Of a DNA stretch of 64,000 nt, positions 13,047 to 23,469 are shown one piece after another. A program made the translations under genes and the position numbers. The notes beneath the pieces were generated by a model. It worked only from the letters and a program-made list of their open reading frames with translations. It was not told the origin of the DNA and searched no databases. The stretch spans positions 55,575,001-55,639,000 of the forward strand of contig CM073887.1 of the NCBI GenBank assembly GCA_037176705.1, in the 5' to 3' direction. The DNA is from Molossus alvarezi. Its lineage: Eukaryota; Chordata; Mammalia; Chiroptera; Molossidae. Positions within the stretch are counted from its first letter, which is position 1; each line of letters starts with the position of its first letter.

Positions 13047-13301
13047 ATTATTATCCTCACCCGAGGACATTTTTTTTTTTTTTTTCATTTATCTTCAGAT
13101 AGAGTGGGAGGGAGAGAGGGAGGGAGAGAGAGAGAGAGAAACATGATGTGAGAGGGACACATCCAGTGGCTGCCACCCACAGGGCCCCAACCAGGGCCAG
13201 GGCCAAACTGCAACCAAGGTACGTGCCCTTAGCGGGAACCGAACCAGGGACTCTCTGGTCTGCAGGCCAACGCTCCAACCGCTGAGCCAAACCAGCCAGG
13301 G
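13047..13301 (-). repeat. Ves SINE
   Basis: Full-length reverse copy in an intron of the zinc-finger pseudogene. Target-site duplication CTCTTTAAAACTTTT at 13032-13046 and 13302-13316. Confidence 0.9.
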
Positions 13302-13359
13302 CTCTTTAAAACTTTTTAACATACTAGAATTCTCACTGCTTTCTATTTTGCAGCTCACT

Positions 13360-13482
13360 TTAGTTTTTCTTTCTTTTTTCTTTCTTTTCTTTCTTTCTTT
13401 CTTTCTTTCCTTCTCTCTCTCTCTCCCTTCCTTCCTTCCTTCCTTCCTTCCTTCCTTCCTTCCTTCCTTCCTTCCTTCCTTC

Positions 13483-13533
<51 letters not shown>

Positions 13534-13539
13534 GTTGTT
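13360..13539. repeat. (CTTT)n/(CTTC)n pyrimidine microsatellite
   Basis: About 170 bp of nearly pure pyrimidine: CTTT blocks flank a central block of about fifteen CTTC/TTCC units. It probably expanded from the T-rich tail of the adjacent reverse SINE. Confidence 0.95.
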
Positions 13540-13746
13540 AACCCTCACTTGATACTTTTCCATTGATTTTCAGAGAGAACGGAAGGGAGGGTGGAAGGGA
13601 GGGAGAGAGAGAAACATCAATGCAAAAGAGGCACATGGATTGGTTGCCTCCTGCATGACCTTGTCTGGGGTAGAGGATTGAACCTGCAACCCAGATACGT
13701 GCCCTTGACTGAGAATTGAACCCAAAAACCCAAACTGGCCAGGGCT
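13540..13746 (-). repeat. Ves SINE in zinc-finger pseudogene exon 3
   Basis: Reverse SINE whose head (ending CCAGGGC) abuts the remnant of the 61-bp exon 3 of the zinc-finger pseudogene. A donor-like CTAAAGTGAGC (minus strand) lies on the other side, at about 13349-13359, beyond the microsatellite. A possible short duplication (AGTTTTT) supports insertion inside exon 3. Confidence 0.75.
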
Positions 13747-13985
13747 CTCCTGCAGTTTTTATTCTGATTTTTGATGTCTGGATCTTCACATTTTTCTGGG
13801 TCTGCATTCCTAAAATGCAGACCCAGGAAAATGATTCCAAGCCTTAGAATTACAGAATAATTTTAGATTCTAGATCCATGATGAGCTGTGACTATGTCTA
13901 GTTTATTAACTAACATCCTCCCTTTCCACATTTCACATCTTGAAACAATGTTGATGAAATATTATCACTTATTTTCTAATAGATG
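13747..13985 (-). pseudogene. Zinc-finger pseudogene exon 3 remnant and intron 2
   Basis: 13751-13812 aligns with exon 3 of the intact gene (55087-55147): acceptor TTTTAG, then a unit resembling GAAAAATGTGAAGATCCAGA. 13815-13985 aligns with the intron at 55148-55345 and 55590-55615 (shared TCCATGATGAGCTGTGAC and CCCTTTCCACATT). The paralogy stops at 13986, where an L1 begins. No KRAB-A exon was found beyond it. Confidence 0.7.
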
Positions 13986-15047
13986 ATTGCACACATATGA
14001 AAAGATGTTAAAATATCTAATTATCAGGGAAATGCAAATCAAAAGCACAATGAGATACCACCTCAACATCGTCAGAATGACTATTATCGAAACGTTAACA
14101 AGTAACGTGTTGGTTGAGAATGTGGAGAGAGGGAACCCTTGTGTACTATTGGAAGGATTGCAAACTGGTGCAGCCCCTATGGAAAACAGTCTGAAGAGCC
14201 ACAAAAACTAAAAATAGATATACCATATGACTCAGAAATTCCAGTTCTGGGTATTTATCCAAAGAAAACAAAAATTAGAATTCAAAAAGATATATGCACC
14301 CCTATGTTCACTGTAAACATTATTTACAATAGCCTAGATATAGAGGTAACCTAGGCATCCTTGATCAATGAATGGATACAGAAAGTGTAGTGCCCTGGCT
14401 GGGTGGCTCAGTTGGTTGAAATGTTGTCCTATAACCCAAAAGGTTGTGGGTTCAATTCCCAGTCAGGGCAGATACCTAGATTGCAGGTTAGGTCCCTAGT
14501 TGGGGTGCAGAGGGGATACAACTGATCAATGTTTCTCTTTCACATTGATGTTTCTCTCTCCCTTCCTTTCTCTCCAAAATCAATTAGAAAAAAAACATAT
14601 CCTTTGGTGAGGATTAAAAAAAAAGAGGTGGCACATATATACAAAGAAATATTATGCAGCAATAAAAAAGAAAATGTTGGCTTTTGAAAATGTGGATGAA
14701 TCTAGAGGGTATTATGCTAAGTAAAATAAACCAGGCAGAGAAAGACAATGCATGGTTTCACTTATATGTGGTATTTAAACAAAACAAAACAAAACAAAAA
14801 CAGACTCAAAGAAACAAAGACCAAAGGGATGGTTAAAAGAGGGAGTAGTTTGGGGGATGGATGAGAAAGTGAAGGGGAATATAGTCATTAATATTGCAAA
14901 AAGGTTACATGGTGATCATGTGATTACAAGCAGGGTGATCTCATTGTAAGCTATAATAATGTCGAACCAGTACACAGTACACCTAAAATGAATATAGCCA
15001 ATATAAGATTGTATATCAACTATACTTAAATTAAAAAATAAATTTAA
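13986..15047 (+). mobile_element. L1 3' end, sense, interrupted by a SINE
   Basis: Matches the end of L1 ORF2 and its 3'UTR: GGGAAATGCAAATCAAAA, CACAATGAGATACCACCT, then TGGTGCAGCC and later GGTGGCACATATATAC. A SINE at 14391-14624 divides it and a poly-A-like end lies near 15040. Non-coding decayed copy. Confidence 0.85.
14391..14624 (+). repeat. Ves-type SINE in L1
   Basis: Sense SINE from TGCCCTGGCTGGGTGGCTCA to a GGTGAGGATTAAAAA tail, inserted in the L1 3'UTR. Confidence 0.85.
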
Positions 15048-15262
15048 GCCCGGGCGGTGTGGCTCACTGGTAGAGCATTGACCCATGCACCAAGAGGTTG
15101 CCGGTTTGATTCCTGGTCAGGGTACATGCCCAGGTTGTGGGCCTGGTCCCCAGTGGGGGGCATGCAGGAGGCAGCCAGTCTATGTTCTCTCTCATCAATG
15201 TTTCTCTCTCTCTCCCTCTCCCTTCCTCTCTCTAAAAATCAATTAAGAAAAGAATTATAAAA
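15048..15262 (+). repeat. Ves-related SINE, second subfamily
   Basis: Sense SINE starting GCCCGGGCGGTGTGGCTCAC, with the GAGGCAGCC body and AAAATCAATTAAG tail. It directly follows the L1 end. Confidence 0.85.
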
Positions 15263-15337
15263 TATATTTTAAGCATATTGTTTTAAATGATAATTGTTGT
15301 CACATTTATTTTTTACCCACCCCTTCTTCCTCCTCAG

Positions 15338-15404
15338 CGTAAGCCCTTGTTCACCAACAGCAGCACTGGTTACTCTACACTGGCTGCAGGCTGCCCACAC
15401 TAAG
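15338..15404 (+). pseudogene. MUC16-like SEA exon 2 (unit A), frameshifted
   Basis: Acceptor CCTCAG precedes 67 bp that read KPLFTNSS and then, after a one-base loss, LLYTGCRLPTLR. In MUC16 this exon (68 bp, phase 0 to 2) carries the middle of the SEA domain, a self-cleaving extracellular module of a membrane mucin. The donor is GC rather than GT. Length 67 instead of 68 explains the frameshift. Confidence 0.65.
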
Positions 15405-17013
15405 GCAAGACCTCATTCTCTTGCCTTCAGAGTTATAGTAAGGTGTGGGCTGGGGGCGCTGGCCAGGGTCTGGACCAGCGTGAGGGAAGTGAGGGACCTA
15501 GAGCACAGCATTTCAGGAGGTGCTCTTCCTCAAGTGCTCACCCCATGCTTGCACACCCTGGGAGTGAGTATGTTTTTTTTTTTTTTTATCCTCACCCGAG
15601 GACACTTTTCCATCCTTTGTCCAGGTAGAGTGGGAGGGAGAGAGAAGAACAGAGAGAGAGAGAAACATCGACGTGAAAGGAACACATCAAGTGGCTGCCA
15701 CCCGCACAACCGACCAGGGCCGGGGACAAACTGCAACCAAGGTACGCGCCCTTAGCGGGAACCGAACCCGGGTCTCTCAGGACTGCAGGCCGACGCTCTA
15801 ACCGCTGAGCCAAACCGGCCAGGGCTGTTTTTAAATGCTATATCCAGTGCGTTGCTAGCCTCACTGTATTCTCAGGCCCGGTGCTACTGCTGTGCCCTCC
15901 CCGCTCTAGGTCATCCTAAAGCCAATCAGACAGCCAGCCCTGAAGCTCTGAATGGGCCATACATGATTTTACTTTCACTTAGAAAGATGTGGACAGGAAA
16001 CAGCATGCCAGCAGGGCAGCACTGGGTGTTCATTTTTGCAAGAACCCTCTTGTCAGTATAAGGCCTATTTTTTGTGTAAAGAAGAGTGTCTGCAAAGAAA
16101 TGAAACCACAATGGATAGGCGCTGGAGCCACCCTGGCTTAGATGTTCATGTTTCAAATGGAATTAATCTCTTGTAACAGTCCTGCCCAGTTAACAGGGTC
16201 ACCCCACACCTAGTGGCGCTCACACAACTCTCTGGCTTCCTGCTGTGTATCAATATCCATTTAAGGTCCTCCTATAATCAACCAGTATCATTCTTACCAC
16301 AAGCATCATTGCAACTGACATTGCACCTCCATCAAGTTACTGAGAGACCAGAGCTAGAAGCAGCATATTTCCAGGTCGCTTCCATCCTCCGCCCCTCCCC
16401 TCCCCCTAATGCTCTCTGCCAATGCAACCTGCTGGATCTCCCAGGTTATCCCTTCAGGCCGAGGTTTTCCTGCTGCCCCAGAGACAGGGTAACGCAAGAA
16501 GCAGGTGGGCAGTGGTGGGGTCTCTGCTGTGCAGTGTCTCATGTTCAGTTGCTCATGTTAAAAACCTCCTGGATCAACCTTCTGAGGTCTGATAAGTCTC
16601 TGTTCAGAGCTGCCATCCAGTGTCAGTAAAGACTGTGTGGGTGCTCTGTAAATATTTGTTTGACTCCACAATTAATTAATGAATGCTTAATAATGTAGCT
16701 GGAGAGAGGGCTGGGTATACTATATCCATCCCTTCTGAATCCCAGCAAAGTGGTTACAGCATTGTCCACGCTGCAAAGATGGAGAACTGAGAGAAGCCAT
16801 GTGGATTATTTAAGTGACAGTACTATGACAGTTGTCTGACTAAAATATTCACTATGGTCCTTTGTGGCTCAGAGATGTCCCTGGTCTTGTGAGCAGCTGG
16901 TGCCTGGGCCAGGAGAGCAGGTAGCCGGCATCCACATACAGAAGGGCTGAGTAAAGGATGTCCTACCACGATGTCTTGGTCCTGTCCCCATATCCATGTC
17001 CCTCTCCCCCCAG
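15405..17013. other. Intron-like sequence between SEA exons
   Basis: Contains one SINE (15578-15825). The rest is unique-looking with no convincing exon. Open frames at 15852-16061 and 16213-16629 have no recognisable domain. Confidence 0.5.
15578..15825 (-). repeat. Ves SINE
   Basis: Full-length reverse copy, CCTCACCCGAGG to CCGGCCAGGG. Only a short duplication (TGTTTTT) is visible at the flanks. Confidence 0.88.
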
Positions 17014-17189
17014 GCCTGAAAAGGGTGGAGCAGCCACTGGAGTCAACGTCATCTGCACCCAACATCACGACCTTGTTGGCCTGGGCTGCAGGCCCAGGGA
17101 GCGGCTCTACTGGGAGCTGAAACACCAGACTTCAGGTGTAACCCAGCTCAGGCCCTCCATCCTGGGCAGAGATCAGCTCTGTGTGAACG
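17014..17189 (+). pseudogene. MUC16-like SEA exon 3 (unit A), donor lost
   Basis: The acceptor CCCCCCAG is followed by an open 176-bp exon reading PEKGGAATGVNVICT, then RERLYWELKHQTSGVTQL. This is the second half of a MUC16 SEA domain: an LRPEKDGAATGVDAIC-like start and a LYWELSQLT helix. The expected donor after GTGAACG is AT instead of GT, so the exon probably cannot splice normally. Upstream exon 2 of the same unit is frameshifted. Confidence 0.75.
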
Positions 17190-17520
17190 ATATGTGTCTG
17201 GTGGTGACGGGTTTCCTCCTGCTGCCCCAGGTGAATGCTGCTGTTGATGCTCTGAGCTCTGGTCAGAGGACACACTTATGTCTGCTTCTAGATTTCTCTC
17301 TCCTCATGCTTTCTCTTCTTGTGAGGTCCCTCTTCCCCCCTGGGAGCTACATCATACACAGAAAGAAGTGGAAAGTCAGAGAAAGATTATAAGAGGCACA
17401 ATCCACCGTCTGGAAGATACAGATTCTTGATGACATCTACTCTTCCACCAATGGTCAAACACCTTCATCCCTTCCTTTAACCCTTTCAAATACCCCACTA
17501 CATGCTCACTTACTCTGCAG

Positions 17521-17556
17521 ATTACACCAGAGCAGACGTCACCTCCAGTCCCAGTT
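17521..17556 (+). pseudogene. MUC16-like linker exon 4 (unit A)
   Basis: Acceptor TACTCTGCAG, then exactly 36 bp (YTRADVTSSPS), then donor GTAAGT. MUC16 SEA repeats have a 36-bp linker exon at this place with the same 1-1 phase. The exon itself is intact but lies in a unit with broken neighbours. Confidence 0.55.
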
Positions 17557-18844
17557 GTAAGTATTCAAACCTAGATGGTCCCATGGCCCCACAGTGCTTT
17601 CTGGGCGCATCTAATCTTTACTTCCTAAGCCCAGTGCCTTATGGCAGAAGGAAGCCTGGGGGTTACATGCTCCCTCCACCTCTACCTCCGGTGACTCAGG
17701 TTTGGCATCAAGGCCCCTGTTTCTGGTATCCAAGGTGAAGCTGCATCACTCTCATCTCTGATGCTTCCTACTCATTTTCTTTTACTTCTATAGTCCTTGG
17801 GGACCATAGTAGCTCTAACTTCCTTCTCCAGCTTTACAGATAAGAGCTTCCTTTCCATTTCTCATGCCTCTCTATACCTATATGCTTCTCCGCTCAGCAG
17901 TGAGCCTGTGAGTAGGCACAGGCAGGTCAAGGCAAGGGGAGGACTCTTTGGGGCCACACCTTCATCACAGACCAGTCCAGCTCCACCCTTGGGTTTGGAG
18001 AGCTCTGTGACTCCAGGTTCTAATTCCAGACTGAAGGTGTGGCTTCTTGTAATCCACCCTTTGCTTTCTGTTAAGGTTTTGTGTCAGTCAGCTTTTACTA
18101 TACAGCAAGCGAGCATCAAATCTGATGGATTAAAACAATCATTTATTACCTCTTATGACTACACAGGTCAGCTCTATAGTTTGTGTAGTCAGCACCAGGC
18201 TTCCTCCTGTGTCTGCAGCCACCTGCAGGTTATCTAGGGGACCACTTCTGGAGGATGCCTGATGGGTGGGGTGCCTCAGTTCTCCTTCCTGTGGCCTCTT
18301 ACCCAACAGACCAGCTCCGGCTCGTTCATATGGGGGTCCTAGAGCTCCCAGCAGCACGAGAGGGCAAACCTCAGTGCACAGGTACCTTTCAAGCCTCTGC
18401 TTGCATCATGGTTCTCTGGTCTCATTGGCCAAAGCGAGTCATGGCCAAGCTGGAGTCAAGGGGTGAAGCAATAAGCTTCCATCTCTTGGTGGAGCGGCTG
18501 CGACACTACATTGCAGGTGTGTAGGTGCAGGGACGTGAAGAATTGCTGATCATTTTTATAATCTACCCCAAGAGACCTGCCAGGGAATAACTTGTGAACA
18601 TGTGGCCTTAGGTGACCCTGGGTGGGGGCGGGGTGGGGCCAATTAGTGGGACCACATCCAGTGGTGCATTCTGGAACAATCCTCAACATTTCACCTGCTA
18701 GAATGGAATGGGAATAGTCTAGTGAAAATCCAGGACTAATTACCAAAAGATGGAGACTAAAGGGGTCAGCAGAGAGAGACAACAACAACGAGTAAAACAA
18801 CAGCAATGACAACAATGCCATGAGAGAGGCATTCACCGACTATT
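17557..18844. other. No gene recognised
   Basis: Unique-looking intron-type sequence. 18070-18540 resembles an ancient interspersed repeat by its TTTATTACCTCTTATGAC and CTCATTGGCCAAAGC strings, but I cannot name it. No SEA exon seen. Confidence 0.4.
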
Positions 18845-19019
18845 TGCCAGATAGCAGAAACCCTGCTTTACATCAACGATCTTCAACTCCTGCAGCTAGA
18901 CACTGCTATGTCTCCATTTAGGAGAGATATAGATTGGTTCTTGGGGGCTCAGATTTTTTTCTGAGGTCACACAGCCAGCAGCTGGGCAGGGCTCAATCCT
19001 AAATTATTCACACTATAGA
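18845..19019 (-). repeat. MIR-like fragment
   Basis: Contains GGTCACACAGCCAGCAG and related strings, the reverse complement of the MIR core. Strongly decayed. Confidence 0.45.
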
Positions 19020-19255
19020 GTCTGAGCTTCTACACTCAAATAGCTGTGTGGCCTTGGAAAAGTGCCTCAACCTCTCTGAAATTTATTTCCATTCCCTGTC
19101 AGTGGAGGTTAAATAACAGGATGTACCTCCAGGGGTAGTGTGAGGATTTCAGATTACATACTGTATAAAAACGGCTTAGCATAGAGTGTAGCACAGAGTA
19201 AGCTCTTACCAAACACCAGCTGTTATTATTGCTGGTATTTTTATTATCATTACTA
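19020..19255 (+). repeat. MIR SINE
   Basis: Sense MIR-type order: AGCTGTGTGGCCTTGGAAAA, CTCAACCTCTCTGA, GTGTGAGGATT, then a CGGCTTAGCATAGAGTGTAG-like part and a TTATTATT end. Confidence 0.65.
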
Positions 19256-19428
19256 TTATCAGTGTCTTTCAAAATAAAGCTTTTCATTTTCAAAGGAGAC
19301 CTTATAAGCTCTTGCACCAGATGTGAAATGGACAACAGGAAGGTGGATCCAGACTCACAGTGACCCCTGCACCCCTAAATCTTGCTCAGGCATGGACTCC
19401 GGATGTGATGTCTTCTCTCTCAAAGTCA

Positions 19429-19765
19429 CTGCGGTGTCTGGCCCTGCCCTGTTGCCATTCACTCTCTCTCTCTTTTTAAATCTGTTTTTGAATTCTCACC
19501 CAAGGATATGTTTAGAGAGAAGAAGGGAGAGAGGGAGGAAAGAAGAGAGAGAGAGATCATAGGTGCCCCAACATGGGGTTGAATCTGCTACCTAGGTATG
19601 TGCCCTGACAGGGAATCAAACCCACAGCCTTTTGGTGTGCGGGTCTACACTCCAACCAACTGAGTTACCTTGCCAGGGTGCCATTCACCCTTAACTTTAC
19701 CATCATCAAGCCGCTACATGAAGGATGTGCAGCCTCTGGGCTCAGTGCAGTTCTTGCAGCACCTG
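19429..19765 (+). pseudogene. MUC16-like SEA exon 1 (unit B), split by a SINE
   Basis: GPALLPFTLNFTII corresponds to the MUC16 SEA exon 1 start (PLLVPFTLNFTITNL). A SINE (19463-19678) lies inside the codons for LPFT, with the duplication TGCCATTCAC on each side. After it, the frame must shift once to read YMKDVQPLGSVQFLQHL, ending at a GTGAG donor. The exon is dead by insertion plus frameshift. Confidence 0.75.
19463..19678 (-). repeat. SINE inserted in SEA exon
   Basis: Reverse SINE (GAATTCTCACCCAAGGATAT to CCTTGCCAGGG) with duplication TGCCATTCAC at 19453-19462 and 19679-19688. Confidence 0.85.
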
Positions 19766-20012
19766 GTGAGAGTGCCCCCACCTCATTCCTGCACCACCTG
19801 CTGATGCCCACCATGGCCACTGCTTTAAGTGCTCCTGCTTCTCCCGTGCCCTGCCCACCTCCTCTGCCTTCCAGCTGGCTCTGGCCCCCTTTACCTCTCC
19901 CATGCCCTGCCTACCTTTCCCCACACTCCAACTGGCACCAGTGCCGCCACCTCATCCCAGGCCCGACCCTGGCCCTATCAGTCCTCCTGTTCACCTCCTT
20001 CTCCTTCAACAG

Positions 20013-20093
20013 CCCAGATCCTGAGAACATCAGTGTTGAAAAACACCATTGTTGACCCCCCCCCCTTCTGGCTGAAAGCTGACCTTGCTCAAG
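20013..20093 (+). pseudogene. MUC16-like SEA exon 2 (unit B), damaged
   Basis: Acceptor TTCAACAG leads into AACATCAGTGTTG and AGCTGACCTTGCTCAAG, matching the 23470 exon (AACACCAGTGTGG and AACTGACCTTGCTTAG). A C-run near 20058 adds bases, and the donor GT is replaced by GG. Confidence 0.55.
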
Positions 20094-20439
20094 GGGGACC
20101 TCCAGAGGAGATGGCTCAGTGAGGCACAGTGGAGATTCTTACCCACAGTCCTCTAGGACTGGGTGTTCCTTTTGGCTTCAGCCCTTGGGTTACTGGCTCC
20201 CAGGAATTGCTCCGACCTGTCTATTTTCCTGAGACTCAAATCTCTAACGCAGTTATTACTAGGAACAAAATGACAAAATATAGCAAATCGAAAGTATTCA
20301 CCAAATTCCTCATAAAGGACGCACCTCTGATCTATCACAAAGGACACACACACAGACTAGGTGCCTCCAGCTGGACACCACATATAACTCTCTGAAGGCC
20401 AACACACAGCAAGCACTTAGTATGCTTTTGATATATGGT

Positions 20440-20605
20440 CACTATTGACATTCTAGGCCAGATAATTCTTGGCGGTGGTGGCTGTCCTCTGCATTGTATT
20501 TAGCAGTATCCTGGCCCCTGCCCAATACATGCCTGTAGTACCTCAACCATCAAATTGTGACAATCAAAAGTGTCTTCAGACATTGTCAAATGTCTCAAGA
20601 GTGAA
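20440..20605 (+). repeat. MER5A-like hAT-Charlie MITE
   Basis: Shows GGCCAGATAATTCTTGGCGG, GGCTGTCCTCTGCATTGTA, CAATCAAAAGTGTCTTCAGA and CATTGTCAAATGTCTC, the ordered landmarks of MER5A. Ends are decayed. Confidence 0.75.
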
Positions 20606-21008
20606 AATCCAGAAAAACAGTTAAATGGTTCACAGTCCTCTCTAGAAACTCTGAACATCACTACTAACGTCCTATTTTACAGATGAACCACCAAGGCACA
20701 GAGAACTTAAGAAATTGTTTCAAAAACAATAGCTGCCAAAAAGTGGAACCAGGATTCAAGCCCGTTCCTTTCTTGTTAAGCTACTTTGCCTCTTTTTTGG
20801 TGAAGAATGCCAGATCCACTCCTTCCCCATGATCCCCACCACCTATTCTCTGCTACCTTCCAGTGCAGAGGTGTGGAACTTGGTCCTAGGACAGCTGATA
20901 ATGGGGGTTTCTGAGCATGAGAGGCGGCTACCTTCTAATTTCTCTGGGAGGTGTTAGACACAGTGGGTGTCTCCCAGAATACTGTAGGCCTCCAAAACTA
21001 GACTTCAA
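20606..21008. other. Intron-like sequence, MIR-like remnant
   Basis: 20675-20765 has TTTTACAGATGAACCACCAA and GGAACCAGGATTCAAGCCC, suggesting a decayed reverse MIR. Nothing else recognised. Confidence 0.4.
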
Positions 21009-21018
21009 GAAAGGATTT

Positions 21019-21240
21019 TGCCCTGGATGGTGTGGCTCAGTTGGTTGGAGCATTGTACCATGTACCGGAACGTTATGGATTTGATTCCAGGTTGGGGCAT
21101 GTGCCTGGGTTGTGGCTTCCATTCCTAGTCAGGACATGTGTGGGGGGCAGCCAATCGATGTCTCTCTCTCACATCAATGTTTCTCTCTCTCTCCCTTCCT
21201 CCCTCTCTAAAATCAATAAGTAAGAAAAAGAAAAACAAAA
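21019..21240 (+). repeat. Ves-related SINE
   Basis: Sense SINE TGCCCTGGATGGTGTGGCTC to AAAATCAATAAGTAAG. Duplication GAAAGGATTT at 21009-21018 and GGAAGGATTT at 21241-21250. Confidence 0.85.
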
Positions 21241-21364
21241 GGAAGGATTTCTTCCCTGAGGTGCCGAATAGAGGGGAATGGCATGAAGTTATTTTCATTA
21301 GAGCCCAGTCTGGGGTGCTGATGCCCCCAAAGAAAAAGTGGCCTCTCCGCTCCCCTGGCCTGGA

Positions 21365-21440
21365 GTTCTACACATTTTCTTTCCATCGACAAACATTGCT
21401 TGAGCACCTACTGTGTACCAAACTCTGTGCTCAGCTCTGA
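21365..21440 (-). repeat. MIR/L2-type fragment
   Basis: GACAAACATTGCTTGAGCAC and CTACTGTGTACCAAACTCTG are the usual antisense landmarks of such ancient repeats. Confidence 0.5.
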
Positions 21441-21569
21441 AAACTTGATGAGGGCCAACATATAGACACTGGCACCAAGAGAGCATTATGTTAATTATAT
21501 GTAAACATAGACCAACATGTATGCATATTTATTATATATATAATAATGAATAAAAATAATGGTAAATAA

Positions 21570-21790
21570 AAATACTAGCAGCACTCACTTAACACTTAGG
21601 ATGTACCAGATACTATTATTCTCAGCACATTTCTAATATCAACATATTAGTCTTCCCTGGATACACCTGGGCACCATGATTACACCCATTTTATAGATGA
21701 GAAACTGAGGCCGAGTGATACCATTAAAGTTCTGAGCGAGGGAAGTGTAGGACCTAGGAGGAACTGAGATGGAACCCCAGACCCGGAGAG
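21570..21790 (-). repeat. MIR fragment
   Basis: Contains CCCATTTTATAGATGAGAAA and CTGAGGCC in antisense MIR order. Confidence 0.6.
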
Positions 21791-22277
21791 CAGTAAGCGA
21801 TGGCCAGGAGACAGCTCTGGGCCAGGAGGAGTGTTGCAGGGAGAGGGACCAGGTGGGGAAGCAGTTTAGAGGTGGAGATACAGAACAGGGACACCCACCT
21901 GTGAGGAGGAAGGCGGAGAGGCAGCAAGGCAGGCCTTGGATGTCCTAATGTGCATGTTGGGACATTGCGGCTTCATCCATAGACAGCTGGGAGCCAAGGA
22001 AGGATTCCAGCAAATGTCTACCAAGGACAGATTTCCATTTAGAGTGAGAATTGGCTGCTGTGCATAGAATGGATTGTAAAGGGCAGGAGGCTAGTGAGCA
22101 GAGCCCTGGACTCACAATGTGGAGCAGATTCACTCAGTGGGGGATGACACAGCATTCCAGGTCCTGTTGACAAGAGCCACCACTTCTAACTTTCCCTGTG
22201 GTGCCCCTACAGCGTTCTCCAGGACCTTCTGCAGACGGGTCCTCATTGTCTCTGCCTCTGCGTCCTTTCCTCCACAG
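21791..22277. other. Intron-like sequence upstream of SEA exon 3
   Basis: Unique-looking, purine-rich at 21800-21930. No exon recognised before the acceptor at 22277. Confidence 0.4.
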
Positions 22278-22450
22278 GCCTGAGAGAGATGGGACAGCCA
22301 CCAGCATGGACACAGTCTGCAACCTCCGCCCTGGCCCCGTAGGCCCTGCACTGGACAGAGAGAGGCTGTACTGGGAGCTGAGCCAGCTGACCCAAGGTGT
22401 CATCAAGTTGGGTCCCTATACCCTGAACCAGGACAGTCTCTGGGTCGATG
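22278..22450 (+). CDS. MUC16-like SEA exon 3 (unit B), intact
   Basis: Acceptor TCCTCCACAG, 173 bp open, donor GTGAGC. It reads PERDGTATSMDTVCN, then LDRERLYWELSQLTQGVIKL and GPYTLNQDSLWVDG, which is the C-terminal half of a MUC16-type SEA domain. Phase is 2 in, 1 out, as in the MUC16 repeats. SEA domains lie in the tandem extracellular region of this membrane mucin. This exon shows no defect, but the preceding exons of its unit (19429, 20013) are broken, so whether it is still transcribed is open. Symbol withheld because it could be a MUC16 pseudogene block. Confidence 0.8.
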
Positions 22451-22566
22451 GTGAGCAGTGGCCACCTTTGCTTTGCTGTATTTCTGAGCCCTCATTCTCC
22501 CCCTGCGTGCCTTTTATTCCTTCCCCATATTCAGCACCTTCTCTCTCTTTCCCCCTCTCTCTGCAG

Positions 22567-22590
22567 GTTATATCAGCAAACTTCAGAAAG
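22567..22590 (+). CDS. MUC16-like linker exon 4 (unit B), intact
   Basis: Acceptor CTCTCTGCAG, 24 bp (YISKLQK), donor GTGAGT. It continues the G of the preceding VDG codon, phase 1 to 1. MUC16 exon 4 is usually 36 bp, so this is four codons shorter but in frame. Confidence 0.65.
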
Positions 22591-23063
22591 GTGAGTACAC
22601 GGTGGCATTGAGAAGCCCTGCTACCCCACCAGGGAAGGAAGCGACAGGCCCCTGCCTGCATCTGCAGCTCTCAGGGAGGGAGGGGGTTAGGGACACAGGC
22701 TGGGAAATTTTTGCAATACAACTCAGCTGTGAATCACCTCTGTGTTGATGGCTGGACACAGAGACATAGCCACTCAGTGATGGTTGGGTGGAGCGATGGA
22801 GGAAAGTAAGCTACCAATTGAATTGAAATAAGTTAAGGTTGTAAATTGTCTCCTTTAAAGCCTTGCAGCTTCCAAATTGTTCTCTCCTCCACCTGCTGAA
22901 TGTGATGGTCTACCATCCACACCGATCATGCTGCCACGATGCCCAGGACCATCAGCCATCACTGTGTTTCCAGTGAAATGGCCACTGCTCTCAGGATCAT
23001 GGCCCCAGGCCTCGCCCCTATACCCATCCTCACTAAGTGCAGCCTCTTCCTCCCCTGTTGCAG
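22591..23063. other. Intron; expected exon 5 not found
   Basis: In MUC16 repeats a further short serine/threonine/proline-rich exon (phase 1-1) normally precedes exon 1 of the next SEA. I find no such exon here. Its loss would not disturb the frame. Confidence 0.45.
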
Positions 23064-23182
23064 CCATGGGGCCACCCCTGGTGCCCTTCCCCCTCCACTG
23101 CACCATCACCAACCTGTACTCCACGGAGGACATGTGGCCTCCAGGCTCCTTGAAAATCAATGAGAAGTTCCTGCAGTGGCTG
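23064..23182 (+). CDS. MUC16-like SEA exon 1 (unit C), intact
   Basis: Acceptor CTGTTGCAG, 119 bp, donor GTGAAT. It reads MGPPLVPFPLHCTITNL, YSTEDMWPPGSLKINEKFLQ, then WL, the start of a MUC16 SEA domain (PLLVPFTLNFTITNL and PGSRKFN-like parts). Phase 1 in, 0 out. The cysteine in place of the usual N-glycosylated asparagine (LNFT to LHCT) is unusual. Confidence 0.78.
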
Positions 23183-23469
23183 GTGAATGTCCTGGCCCAC
23201 CTCAACTTGCCCTGCACGTGATGGCTAATGGCCCACCTAATCTCTCCCCTGTCTCCTGATGCCAGCCCTGCCCACTTTATTCTGTTTGGCTCATTGAATC
23301 CGCCCCTCCACCTAACGTCCATTCTGGTACTGCTGCCCTCCCTGCTGATGCCCACCCCTCCCTATCCACAAGTGCTAACCCTGCCCACCTCGCTCTCACC
23401 TCACCCACTGATGAACATCCTGCCCCTGCTTCTCAGCCCATCTGCTTACTTTCCTGCTCTCCCCCGCAG

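Noticed and set aside
22855..23355. 166-residue minus-strand open frame
   Set aside because: Antisense to two intact SEA exons and intron; no motif, composition of chance.
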